Counted from the first letter of the stretch, positions 7,501 through 13,940 are shown. The stretch: 14,476 nucleotides of DNA from Chromera velia (GCA_018398765.1 JAHBMJ010005777.1:51361-65836), one strand, 5' to 3'. The notes: generated by a model from the sequence alone, not told the origin. Made by a program: numbers and translations.

Positions 7501-9623
7501 TTTTTAAAAATTTGGCATGTGTGGATCTGTGTGACATGTGTGTGTGCGTGTGTTTTCTTAGTCAGATGAAGTTTTTATCGGTTTTCTCTGCCCCGCCCAG
7601 TCTTTGGCATCTGGTCTTCCAGTGTGAGTGATAATCCTTCTGGAGCGATGGGTCCCTATCGTATTCCTCCCTCCCGTGTGTTTATTCCTCCAACTTGCCT
7701 GTTCGCCCGTCCTCATCCCAAAATGACCTGACCGTGTTTGCATGATCTCTCTCCTGCCTGCATTCATCACGACGCTCTCCCTTGCTTCTGTGCCCTTTAC
7801 TAAACTTGCAATCTCCTGTCGCTCCAATAAGCCACCTCACTCCATGATGTTTTAACTCGTTTGCGTGCAGGTTGTGTACAAGCCCCCCGGGTGGTTGGTG
7901 AATGCATTTATTTCCTATTCTGTATGAATAAATATGGTGTATGAAAATAAATGCATGCGTGCAGGTTGTGTACAAGCCCCCCGGGTGGTTGGTGAATGCA
8001 TTTATTTTCTATTCTGTATGAATAAATACGATGTATGAAAATAAATGCATGCGTGCAGGTTGTGTACAAGCCCCCCGGGTGGTTGGTGAATGCATTTATT
8101 TTCCTATTCTGTATGAATAAATATGGTGTATGAAAATAAATGCATGCGTGCAGGTTGTGTACAAGCCCCCCGGGTGGTTGGTGAATCCGTTCAGAATGAC
8201 GGAGGACGCGTCTCTGAATTCAGACGGGGAGGGGCTGCATGGGTCGTCGGATCTTTTGTTGGAGACGGAAGAATGGAAAGGGGGGAGGGCAAGGGGGGGA
8301 GCGGTATCGGCGTCTGGAGAAGGGGTGGGGCTTGAGAAGAGAGAAGAAAGCTTTGATTCAGATTCTCTATCGCAAAGAAGCAGTGCCCTTAGAGGGCGCA
8401 AGGGAGAGGGGAAAGGGTCCCCGTCGATTCAAAATTTTCTTCGTGCAAACTTTCCCTCGGATGTTTCTGAGGATCCCCGTGTTGCATTTGGCATCTGTCA
8501 CAGGCTGGACAAAGACACCAGTGGGCCTCTGGTGGTTGCGAAGACTTACCGAGGCTTTCACTTTATGCGACTCCTCTTTGAAGCCCGACTGGTCAACAAA
8601 CGGTACATCTGTTTGGTGCATGGGCACCCCGATTTGCCCCCCGATCCTGTGAGTACCCATGCAGAGACGAGGACTCTTTCTGAGTCTTGTCCTTCACCGC
8701 TCCGTCTCTCCTCACGGATTCGGACTGTGAAAGATCCTTTCACCCTCAGCTTGACGAGCTCTGTGGTCGACCCTTCAGTTGGTATTGGAGGGAAGAGCGC
8801 TGTCACGCTGGTGGAGAGTGTGCAGAAACTCCGACATAGAGGTACGTGAGTCACACCAGATAGAGTTCTCAAAAGGTCTTGCATGCTTTTCGTTTGGATA
8901 ATTCTTTCGTTTGAGGTCGTATTGAGGCACGCATGACCGTAGTTTGGCCTGACGACTGGAAGCAGAAGGAATCGGTAGGGGCCCCGACAGATGTACGTGG
9001 TTCTGTGGCCATTCGGCAATACTGCATTCAATTGCCCATTCTCTTCTTCAATGGTCATGACATCTGCCGGTCATGTGGTTGCAGTCAAATGCTCAGCTTA
9101 CAGGTACCTCCATGCCTTTTTTCAGGCACTTTTGGCTTGCAACATTCGATCTGTTTGTTGTTCTCCCGCCATGATCGACTTGACAGCAAAAAGACTTAGC
9201 AAGGGAAACGGTTTCAAAACGTGAGAAGGATCTCTTTTCGATGTACAATCTGAGTTTGAAGATATGATTGATGCCTCGATCGTGTATGTACGTCTGCTGC
9301 ATTTTTTTCCAACAATACAGGCAGCGGAGAGCCTTACGCTCTGTGTGAGGTTTCGATTCTGACTGGAAGAACGCACCAGATCAGGGTCCACCTGACGCAC
9401 GCAGGATACCCTCTGGTGGGAGATCCCAAGTACATTGGTGAAAGCCTTGTGGAGGGCGGGCAGAGAGTCAGGAGAGAGTGGAGCTGGTCAGTTGGTTTCG
9501 TCCTTTTGTCTTTTCTCTAAGCCTTTTGCTGTCTCTCGGTCTGTCTCTTCCAGTCGAGTATGTGGCCACACTTTTCGGTCATGGCGGATAGAACAAAGCC
9601 CGCCTAGATGTTGCCCTGTATGA
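4532..9623 (+). CDS. Helical-repeat (OPR/RAP-associated-like) protein fused to RluA-type RNA pseudouridine synthase, spliced
   Basis: Predicted coding exons are 4532(or 4649)-7333, 8154-8841, 9321-9486 and 9554-9623, giving 1,241 residues from Met 4532. All junctions are GT-AG and phase-consistent (phases 0, 1, 2). Residues 1-934 are a helical scaffold with recurring Trp/Ala motifs: [10 protein letters not shown] (about 263), [11 protein letters not shown] (337), [12 protein letters not shown] (409), [12 protein letters not shown] (481), [12 protein letters not shown] (535), [11 protein letters not shown] (652), [11 protein letters not shown] (714), AAMAGALG (792) and [11 protein letters not shown] (838), with charged linkers between. 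These resemble OPR/RAP-associated repeats that bind RNA. Residues 935-1241 form a full RluA-family synthase: motif [22 protein letters not shown] with catalytic Asp about 1053, GRTHQIRVH about 1179-1187, and a C-terminal W..R...H motif. The family converts uridine to pseudouridine in RNA; here the repeats probably guide it to its target. No RAP domain is visible. The start is uncertain: residues 1-39 lie in a polypyrimidine tract that ends in acceptor ACTGCAG (4648), so the first exon probably begins at 4649 and is joined to something upstream. The next in-frame Met is 4775. Confidence 0.8.
4641..4648 (+). promoter_or_regulatory. Strong 3' splice acceptor before the repeat-domain exon
   Basis: A long C/T tract (about 4500-4645) ends in TACTGCAG at 4648, a textbook acceptor. 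The reading frame is open on both sides, and codon CGT starts exactly at 4649, so an upstream exon would have to end in phase 0. This argues that Met 4532 is intronic and that the true N-terminus lies upstream, possibly in the 951-3464 ORF. Confidence 0.6.
7334..8153 (+). other. Intron between scaffold and synthase domain, with repeated acceptors
   Basis: The donor TTG|GTACGT at 7333/7334 is strong. It is chosen because it joins ...WETPDLL to [12 protein letters not shown] in frame, which matches the usual approach to RluA motif I (a 'D-LLVV-KP' pattern). Reading on instead gives only RVID and a stop. The acceptor is ambiguous: identical GCGTGCAG|GTTGTG sites end at 7870, 7964, 8058 and 8153. 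Only the last, giving an 820-nt intron, leads into an open frame through the rest of the enzyme. The first part (7334-7860) holds no coding potential that I recognise. Confidence 0.75.
7862..8186 (+). repeat. Fourfold tandem repeat of acceptor plus motif I exon start, with AT-rich filler
   Basis: Coding starts (GTTGTGTACAAG...) occur at 7871, 7965, 8059 and 8154, giving periods of 94, 94 and 95 bp. Each unit holds a 9-bp acceptor TGCGTGCAG and 33 bp encoding [12 protein letters not shown] 52-53 bp filler separates the copies; the fourth copy has no filler and runs on into the synthase exon (AATCCGTTC). The acceptor-plus-coding part is identical in all four copies, while the fillers differ by a few bases (a T indel and ACG-AT versus ATG-GT). 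Independent differences argue against a simple assembly stutter. The filler begins ATGCATTTATTT and ends AAATAAATGCAT, so it has terminal inverted repeats. Confidence 0.95.
7902..7956 (+). repeat. AT-rich filler with terminal inverted repeats (first of three copies)
   Basis: The filler between the repeated exon starts begins ATGCATTTATTT and ends AAATAAATGCAT. In the second copy the arms match over 14 bp (ATGCATTTATTTTC / GAAAATAAATGCAT). An inner TATTC...GAATA arm is also present. AATAAA occurs twice per copy on the + strand. The equivalent copies lie at about 7996-8050 and 8090-8145. A hairpin-forming insertion, such as an introner-like or MITE-like element later amplified in tandem, would look like this. 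No target-site duplication is clear. Confidence 0.7.
8154..8841 (+). CDS. Exon: RluA synthase motif I to central sheet
   Basis: This exon of the fusion gene encodes residues 935-1163 plus one base of the next codon. It opens with motif I ([12 protein letters not shown]). About 75 residues of acidic and Ser/Gly-rich insert follow (about residues 947-1020), which compact bacterial RluA enzymes lack. Next come [18 protein letters not shown] with the catalytic Asp codon at 8508-8510, [13 protein letters not shown] and [15 protein letters not shown]. It ends at donor GAG|GTACGT (8841/8842) in phase 1. The catalytic motif is intact, so the enzyme is probably active if spliced from the fourth acceptor. 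Confidence 0.85.
8842..9320 (+). other. Intron within the synthase domain
   Basis: This 479-nt intron runs from GTACGTGAGT to AACAATACAG. It is placed because [19 protein letters not shown] joined to [21 protein letters not shown] is the expected RluA order with no missing segment, and the phase (1) matches on both sides. Short ORFs inside it (about 8933-9224) are not needed for the family fold and resemble nothing I know. Confidence 0.8.
9321..9486 (+). CDS. Exon: Rlu[10 protein letters not shown] motif
   Basis: Read in the phase set by the previous donor, this exon encodes [15 protein letters not shown] and then the conserved [20 protein letters not shown], followed by PKY (to 9433) and an Arg/Gly-rich segment ending REWS. 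The GRTHQIR element binds RNA and shapes the active site in the family. The exon ends at donor CTG|GTCAGT (9486/9487) in phase 2. It does not begin with a Met codon, so it is found only by following the splice phase. Confidence 0.85.
9487..9553 (+). other. Short 67-nt intron
   Basis: The donor is GTCAGT and the acceptor CTGTCTCTTCCAG, giving 67 nt. Without splicing the frame ends at TAA (9518-9520) before the C-terminal motif. With splicing it gives [14 protein letters not shown], which matches the W..R...H pattern that ends many RluA-type enzymes. The length equals that of the intron that could be excised from each 94-bp repeat unit upstream. Confidence 0.75.
9554..9623 (+). CDS. Exon: C-terminal end of RluA synthase
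   Basis: This last predicted coding exon completes a split Cys codon and encodes [14 protein letters not shown] plus a short Pro/Cys tail, then TGA at 9621-9623. The His and aromatic residues fall in the columns of the family's C-terminal motif (WCPR.FLH.Y-like, as I recall it). The tail is short for the family, so a further splice beyond the His motif that replaces the tail cannot be excluded. Confidence 0.65.
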
Positions 9624-10146
9624 GTTGAGTTGCCCCTGTGTTTCGTGCGCTCACAATACGTGCCCTCTCTGAGAAGGATTGAAGCTGTGTAAAGAAGTGA
9701 AAAAAGAATTGAAAAGAAATAGGAGTGTGTAATTTACTTCTTGATTCATAATGGGACGTGCCCGTGTGCGCTCTACGACTGAATGCAGGTGCCCCCGTTT
9801 GTTTCTCCACTGCTCGGAGCTGAGCTTCTCGGATCTCGAGGGGGGTCCGGTAACTGTTGCTTGCCCGCTTCCTGTCGACTTACAAACGGTCCTTGATCAA
9901 CAAATGATATCGACATACGATTAAAACGAATAGAAACATTGTGGTTACTCATGCTAACTCATGCAATTTGAAGAATGAAGAAATTAAAGATCGAGTATAT
10001 AGACCATGACTTTTAGGGTAATTTTGTATGCATTATAATTATATAAAAAACTTTGAATATCCATATTTGATGTTGTATGGTGTAAGATGAATAGTACAAT
10101 GCTATATGGTGGTCCGAAGGTACGTCTGACCTAGAAGCGTCAGTGT
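9624..10146. other. Probable 3' UTR and AT-rich intergenic stretch
   Basis: No gene is seen. The first ~270 bp keep the mixed composition of the gene region; from about 9890 to 10120 the sequence becomes strongly AT-rich (for example TATAATTATATAAAAAAC at about 10033). A polyadenylation site for the upstream gene probably lies here, but I cannot place it. Confidence 0.5.
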
Positions 10147-10371
10147 TCAATCTAGCCAGTCAAACAGTCTGTTGATCACTTCATGCACCAGGCTGCTTGA
10201 ACCATTAACTGCATTTATTTCGTCTCGTCCCATAGCAGCCTTCACTAAAATCGATATGATCGTGCGCGCTCTTTCCATTGTCGTGGCCCGGCGGCAAGCC
10301 ATCTCCAAGCCGGTCCCGGTACCTATACTATGCGTGCTCACGCCCCGGCAGCACCTCTCACGCCGCCACAT
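10147..10371 (-). CDS. Hypothetical short ORF or terminal exon remnant
   Basis: This minus-strand reading frame of 74 residues has a protein-like mixed composition, unlike its low-complexity neighbours. After an Arg/Cys-rich start comes a run suggesting two amphipathic helices (about residues 25-48, TTMERARTIISILVKAAMGRDE, and 58-73, SSLVHEVINRLFDWLD) and then a TGA. I recognise no family. It could be the last exon of a minus-strand gene, a fragment of a mobile element, or chance. No promoter or clean splice site was confirmed upstream of it. Confidence 0.3.
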   Translation of the reverse strand: MWRRERCCRGVSTHSIGTGTGLEMACRRATTMERARTIISILVKAAMGRDEINAVNGSSSLVHEVINRLFDWLD

Positions 10372-10835
10372 GTACAGCCCGACGTCTCAGCCCCGGGCAC
10401 GCCCCTCACATATGGGCTAGTTTCCAAGTTTTTTTTCAACAGTGGTCTAAGACACCGCTAAATCACTTATCACTTATATAGTTTAAGATTTGAAGAATTT
10501 TAAACAATTTGTTGAATGCATGAAGAATTAACTTTCAACAATGTTTCATTCTAGTGCTAAGGTCTACTTAGAGGGGTTGGTGCTAGTGAGTGCTTGCAGA
10601 GGTTCAAGGGTCTTCAGGGCTTGATGTCGCTGGAGCGGTTCAGGTCGATCCCTAGTGACAGATTCGATCGATGTCAGGAGCATAGAGCTTTCTTGTAATT
10701 CGGCGATCGATCTGATTTTATAGTAGTCTTCCAGAAAGTCTTTCGGAAGTCTTTCATGTGATTTTGATCGAAATGCGACAGGCCAACATCTGTATGATAC
10801 AAGACATTCACGTCCTGCATCTTCTTTCTTTAATT
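10372..10835. other. Intergenic, nothing recognised
   Basis: The GC-richer block that contains the minus-strand ORF ends near 10420. AT-rich sequence without ORFs or obvious repeats follows, with a T-run at about 10430-10437. I see no feature I can support. Confidence 0.4.
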
Positions 10836-10838
10836 CTT

Positions 10839-10917
10839 AAAAAAGAGGTAGCGAGGCTTGAACCTATGACCTCTTCCTTGTTAGTATTGTATGCTAACCA
10901 TTAGGTCATGAAGGCGA
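10839..10917 (-). ncRNA. tRNA-like Pol III element (degenerate tRNA or tRNA-derived SINE head)
   Basis: On the minus strand an A-box-like TGACCTAATGGTTAG (A box at 10908-10898) and a B-box GGTTCAAGCCT (10864-10854) are spaced as in a tRNA (55 bp from A-box start to B-box end). A TTTTTT run at 10844-10839 follows as expected for Pol III termination. The T loop (TTCAAGC) and D loop (AATGGTTA) are tRNA-like and the loop CTAACAA would give a Val-type AAC anticodon. However, the acceptor, D, anticodon and T stems pair poorly. A functional canonical tRNA is therefore unlikely; a decayed tRNA or SINE promoter is more likely. Confidence 0.4.
10866..10909. repeat. Nested inverted repeats inside the tRNA-like element
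   Basis: ATGACCT (10866-10872) pairs with AGGTCAT (10903-10909). Inside it, GTTAG (10880-10884) pairs with CTAAC (10894-10898) around a 9-nt loop. The resulting two-tier hairpin is incompatible with a tRNA cloverleaf, because its outer arm pairs the A-box region with the anticodon/variable region. Confidence 0.7.
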
Positions 10918-11006
10918 GTGATACGCACGATTCTCTTTTACTCAGTATTACTTTAAACCATAATCAATTCATTTAATTTCTATTTTCTTTTTAGCTGTGC
11001 TTAAGT

Positions 11007-11100
11007 AGCGCATAGCATTCGCCCCTTTCTAAGATCGAGATTCCACGCTCGATTCATGCATGATCTTATCTCATAGCATTCACCCCTTTCTATGTCTTTT
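11007..11100. repeat. Short direct repeat, period about 62 bp
   Basis: CATAGCATTCGCCCCTTTCT at about 11011 recurs as CATAGCATTCACCCCTTTCT at about 11073. GTGCCTTT also recurs just downstream (about 11102 and 11123). Function is unknown. Confidence 0.8.
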
Positions 11101-11144
11101 TGTGCCTTTCCATACCTATCCGTGCCTTTGCATGTAGTTTTCTG

Positions 11145-11275
11145 GCGTACCGACGGCCCCTCGAGATCTCGCGCACGCGGCGCGCGGGGTTGTCAAAAAG
11201 GCCCCGGCATGCCAGCACGTCCTTCAGTTCGCGCGCGTAAAATCGGATGGCCCCCGCGGAAAACGCCGGGGTCCT
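11145..11275. other. Local CpG-rich block
   Basis: About 130 bp dense in CG dinucleotides (for example CTCGCGCACGCGGCGCGCGG and TTCGCGCGCGTAAAATCGG), set in otherwise AT- or T-rich sequence. No coding sequence is convincing. It could be a promoter-type CpG block, part of a mobile element, or foreign sequence. Confidence 0.5.
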
Positions 11276-11324
11276 TCATGCAAATGGGCCCATATAGCTG
11301 TGCATGAGTACGACATGTCATGCA

Positions 11325-11350
11325 ATGCAACACGTACGATGCAACACGTG
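11325..11350. repeat. Two tandem copies of ATGCAACACGT
   Basis: ATGCAACACGT occurs at 11325 and 11339 (period 14), the second running into CACGTG. Tandem short motifs just beyond the CpG block would fit protein-binding sites, but that is speculation. Confidence 0.7.
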
Positions 11351-11459
11351 TTTTTCGGCTGGGCGTGTTTCTCATTTTCGATCGGAACATTTCGATGAAA
11401 AAAATTTCCGTGAAGCACGTACATGGTACAATCGATCCCTCCTTCGATGCTCCGATTCA

Positions 11460-12460
11460 ACCGTAACATCTTTATCACTCTTGACGCATCCCTGGCGACT
11501 CTCCCTTGGAGCATCAGTTCTCTTTTCTTCAGAAGTCTCCCTCACTTCAAAGTGGTGTTGTTCTTCCGTCTCCTTTAACTTCGTTTATATTCTGCAATCG
11601 CTTCGTCTGGTCCCTTCTTGGAACCTTTCCTCGCTTTCGTGGCGACTCTTTGGCTGGCCTCTACCTCTGGAGTCCTCCATCATCCCGGTCAGAGCGAGTG
11701 GGCTCTGTGGCCTCGTTGTTCTCGTCCTTCAAGAGCTTCACGCTAAGCTTCACATTGATCTTGTGCCTCATGTTGTTCAAGTCATCCTTAGTCTCCCTTG
11801 TCCTTGTGTTTGCAGATGCTCTCCACATCTTTGTTCTCCAACCTCTTCTACATCGCCACATCCACCTCGCCTCCGTCTCGCGTTTCCCCGTGTTCGTGTT
11901 CTGACTGGTTCTGATGCAAGGCGATCCTCCTCCGTCTCCGACCTCTTTTACATCGCCACATCCTGGGCAAGGATCAGTATGCCTACATCCACAGTAAGGA
12001 TCACTATGCCTATACCCATGGCAAAGATCACGATGCCTACGTCTACGTTACTCCTGTCGTCGTTGTCCTTGCTCCTCTGGAACCCGATGTCTCTTTCCGT
12101 CTCCATGGGCATTGTTGCCTTCGACATCGGTTTCGTCCACTTCTTTATCTCCATCTTCCTCCCGGCAACTCCTCGATCATCACTGTCGCCTGCTTTTACG
12201 TTATCGCTTTGATCTCCTACATGGATTGAGTTCATCAAGTTCATCTCCATCTTCTTGGTCTTGGTCGTCTACTTGCCCTTGCGCGTAGGGCGGTGGCGTT
12301 TTTCGTGCTCTTCTTGGTCTCGATGTTGCCTCCTTGTAGCCCCCGTTATCGACCTTCTTCTTTATCTCGTCTTTCCTCCTGTAGGAGGATCTTTGGCACG
12401 CGACAGAGAGAGGCTCGGGAAGAGGAGTCAGTCCATTCATGCAAGGTAGTGACCTAGGGT
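11460..12460 (-). pseudogene. Frame-broken charged reading region, possible decayed gene or mobile element
   Basis: On the minus strand several consecutive partial ORFs (about 12440-12201, 12250-11948, 11861-11661 and 11514-11224) have Lys/Arg/Asp/Glu-rich, disordered-type composition but lie in different frames. The + strand ORF at 11304-12212 is its Ser/Leu/Pro-rich shadow. Two diverged copies of a segment reading CTACATCGCCACATCC on the + strand occur at about 11850 and 11948. A short GATCNNTGCC-type repeat occurs several times at 11965-12030. I find no protease, reverse transcriptase, integrase or zinc knuckle. A spliced fast-evolving gene is the alternative. Confidence 0.25.
11840..11966. 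repeat. Direct repeat of about 25 bp, spacing about 98 bp
   Basis: CAACCTCTTCTACATCGCCA (about 11840) recurs with few changes as CGACCTCTTTTACATCGCCA (about 11940), both continuing CATCC. A series of shorter related repeats (ATCACTATGCCTA, ATCACGATGCCTA) follows at 11970-12035, pointing to an internally duplicated segment. Confidence 0.7.
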
Positions 12461-12957
12461 AGTGACTTAGCTGTTCGATGTCAAGTTTGCTGCGAGTTCG
12501 CGTTTTGCGCTTCTCTGCCTCTATTTTGTTTGGAAGAGCTTGTTAGCTTTGTGCTTTCTTAACAGACTGTCTTCCCGTGTTCTCGCTGTCTAGCTTTGAT
12601 TTGCTTATCTCTGCACCATTCACTATTTCGTTTAATTTCGCTGAACTGATTTTCTCCTATAATTTCATTTGCCTGCTAGTCATCTTATTTCGTTTGTCTG
12701 GCTCCCCCCCCCCCCATCCCATCTGCTCTGAAAGACATCTATTTGAGTATGCATATGTGAGCGGGTGATTCTGTGAGGAACCTTTTGTTGTTTGTTGACT
12801 TTGCTTCTCTTCTTTAGTATGACAGTTGGCTTCCTCTCGTGCTTCTTCCTCTCTAACTTTTAGTTGAAAATGAGTGTATTCACCTCTTCTCATCAGGTTC
12901 ATCTTCAGATTACTGTTGGGGTCGGAGGCCCAACACTGGGTTTTGCTTCTTGAGCGT
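12461..12957. other. T-rich stretch with poly-C tract, nothing recognised
   Basis: No credible ORF is present. A run of 12 C at about 12704-12715 is the only distinct feature. Composition is T-rich on the + strand, like the intron sequence elsewhere in the window, so it may be intronic or intergenic. Confidence 0.4.
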
Positions 12958-13045
12958 TTTTTTTTTTTTTTGAATGAGCTTGGGCGCGAAGCTCGGTTTG
13001 GTATGTGTGTGTGTGTGTGTGTGTCTCTGTGTGTGTGTGTTTGTG

Positions 13046-13092
<47 letters not shown>
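12958..13092. repeat. Poly-T run and compound GT / AT microsatellite
   Basis: A T13-14 run (about 12958-12971) is followed by (GT)n from about 13004, interrupted by CTCT, then (TA)n at about 13046-13057 and (GT)n again to about 13090. Confidence 0.95.
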
Positions 13093-13095
<3 letters not shown>

Positions 13096-13800
13096 AGTAG
13101 GTCGATGATGATGATGTACTGGGGAGTGGAGGCCCAGTACGAGCGATTGAGCGGCGACCTTACCTCTCCCTAGGAGGTCCTGGTGGTATGAGTGGCCAAC
13201 TCACCCCCTGAGGGACCTTTTATGCGCATACGCATGCGTCTTCTCGCCGCAAAGGCGTCAGGGTCGGAGGCTATGGGTTATGTGCGCCCGGCAGGTCTGT
13301 GTTATCTGCCTTTATTCATCAGTCACCGATCGGTACGCGGTGCTGCTCCAGGGAGGGTTTGTGTGTATGTAGGTGCGGGTGAGTGGATGAATGAGGGTAA
13401 AGATGTGTCAGTGTGTATGTATGGGTGTTTTATTTGTATTCATCTCTTTTTAGTATTTAGAGGGTCATTCAGTTGGTCTTTTTGTCGACCCACTTGTCTT
13501 GCCTTGCATCTTTTGTGCCCTTTATTTAGTTCAATTGGTCATTCTGATCCGAATCAATCAGACTTCTACCCGTTCATCCTTTATTTATTTGATCATTCGT
13601 TTGTAAGTGTTCATCTTGTCTATTTTTTCTCTTTGTTTGGATGGTTTTTGACTTACGCACGACTTTTGCGTACCTCCAGTGTCTGCGCATTTTCCATTTC
13701 TGGTTGTTGACGGTGCTCGCTCTGACTCTTGATCTCCCACTGTCGATATGATTGTCATTGAGAATGTAGTCGATGACGATTTCATCTCTCCATATCTGCA
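13093..13800. other. No confident gene; possible small exons
   Basis: The stretch has mixed composition. An ORF-like segment at about 13192-13290 (reading PPEGPFMRIRMRLLAAKA) is more protein-like than its surroundings and is preceded by the acceptor-like CTCTCCCTAG at 13172. It is too short to assign. From about 13420 the sequence is T-rich and looks intronic. Confidence 0.3.
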
Positions 13801-13940
13801 GGTTTTCAGTTCCAGGCTCCTCGGTCCTTGTTTATGTCTACCTTCCCCACGGCAACCCCGGAAGTGAGAGTACTGGAAGCGCACCGCCTTGGTCAACGTG
13901 AACTGGCCTTCCGTAATTGGGGCTGCCAGCTTTTTCTGAG
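13801..13940 (+). CDS. Possible internal exon of an unidentified gene
   Basis: A 140-nt segment with even composition sits between the acceptor-like ATATCTGCAG (13800) and the donor-like GAG|GTGGGTG (13940/13941). One frame reads FQAPRSLFMSTFPTATPEV, then RVLEAHRLGQRELAFRNWG and CQLFLR. Beyond 13940 the frame becomes hydrophobic and T-rich, like translated intron. I recognise no domain. The evidence is splice-like boundaries and composition only. Confidence 0.3.

Noticed and set aside
7682-7975. Minus-strand ORFs reading through the 94-bp repeats
   Set aside because: The + strand reading of the same bases is a conserved RluA motif in phase with the rest of the enzyme; the minus reading has no support.
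7862-8186. CRISPR-like array
   Set aside because: Four copies with near-identical 'spacers' that are part of the repeat, inside a eukaryotic spliced gene: a tandem duplication, not CRISPR.
8933-9224. Extra coding exon inside the 479-nt intron
   Set aside because: The synthase fold is continuous without it, phases match on both sides, and its peptides show no similarity to the family.
10839-10917. Functional tRNA gene
   Set aside because: A and B boxes are good, but the acceptor, D, anticodon and T stems pair poorly on manual folding.
11304-12212. 302-residue + strand ORF as a membrane protein
   Set aside because: Ser/Leu/Pro-rich composition follows from the T/C-rich strand; it contains repeats in the DNA and no believable start context or domain. 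Kept only as part of the minus-strand region.
12874-13173. ORF with Cys-Val runs
   Set aside because: Translation of the GT microsatellite.
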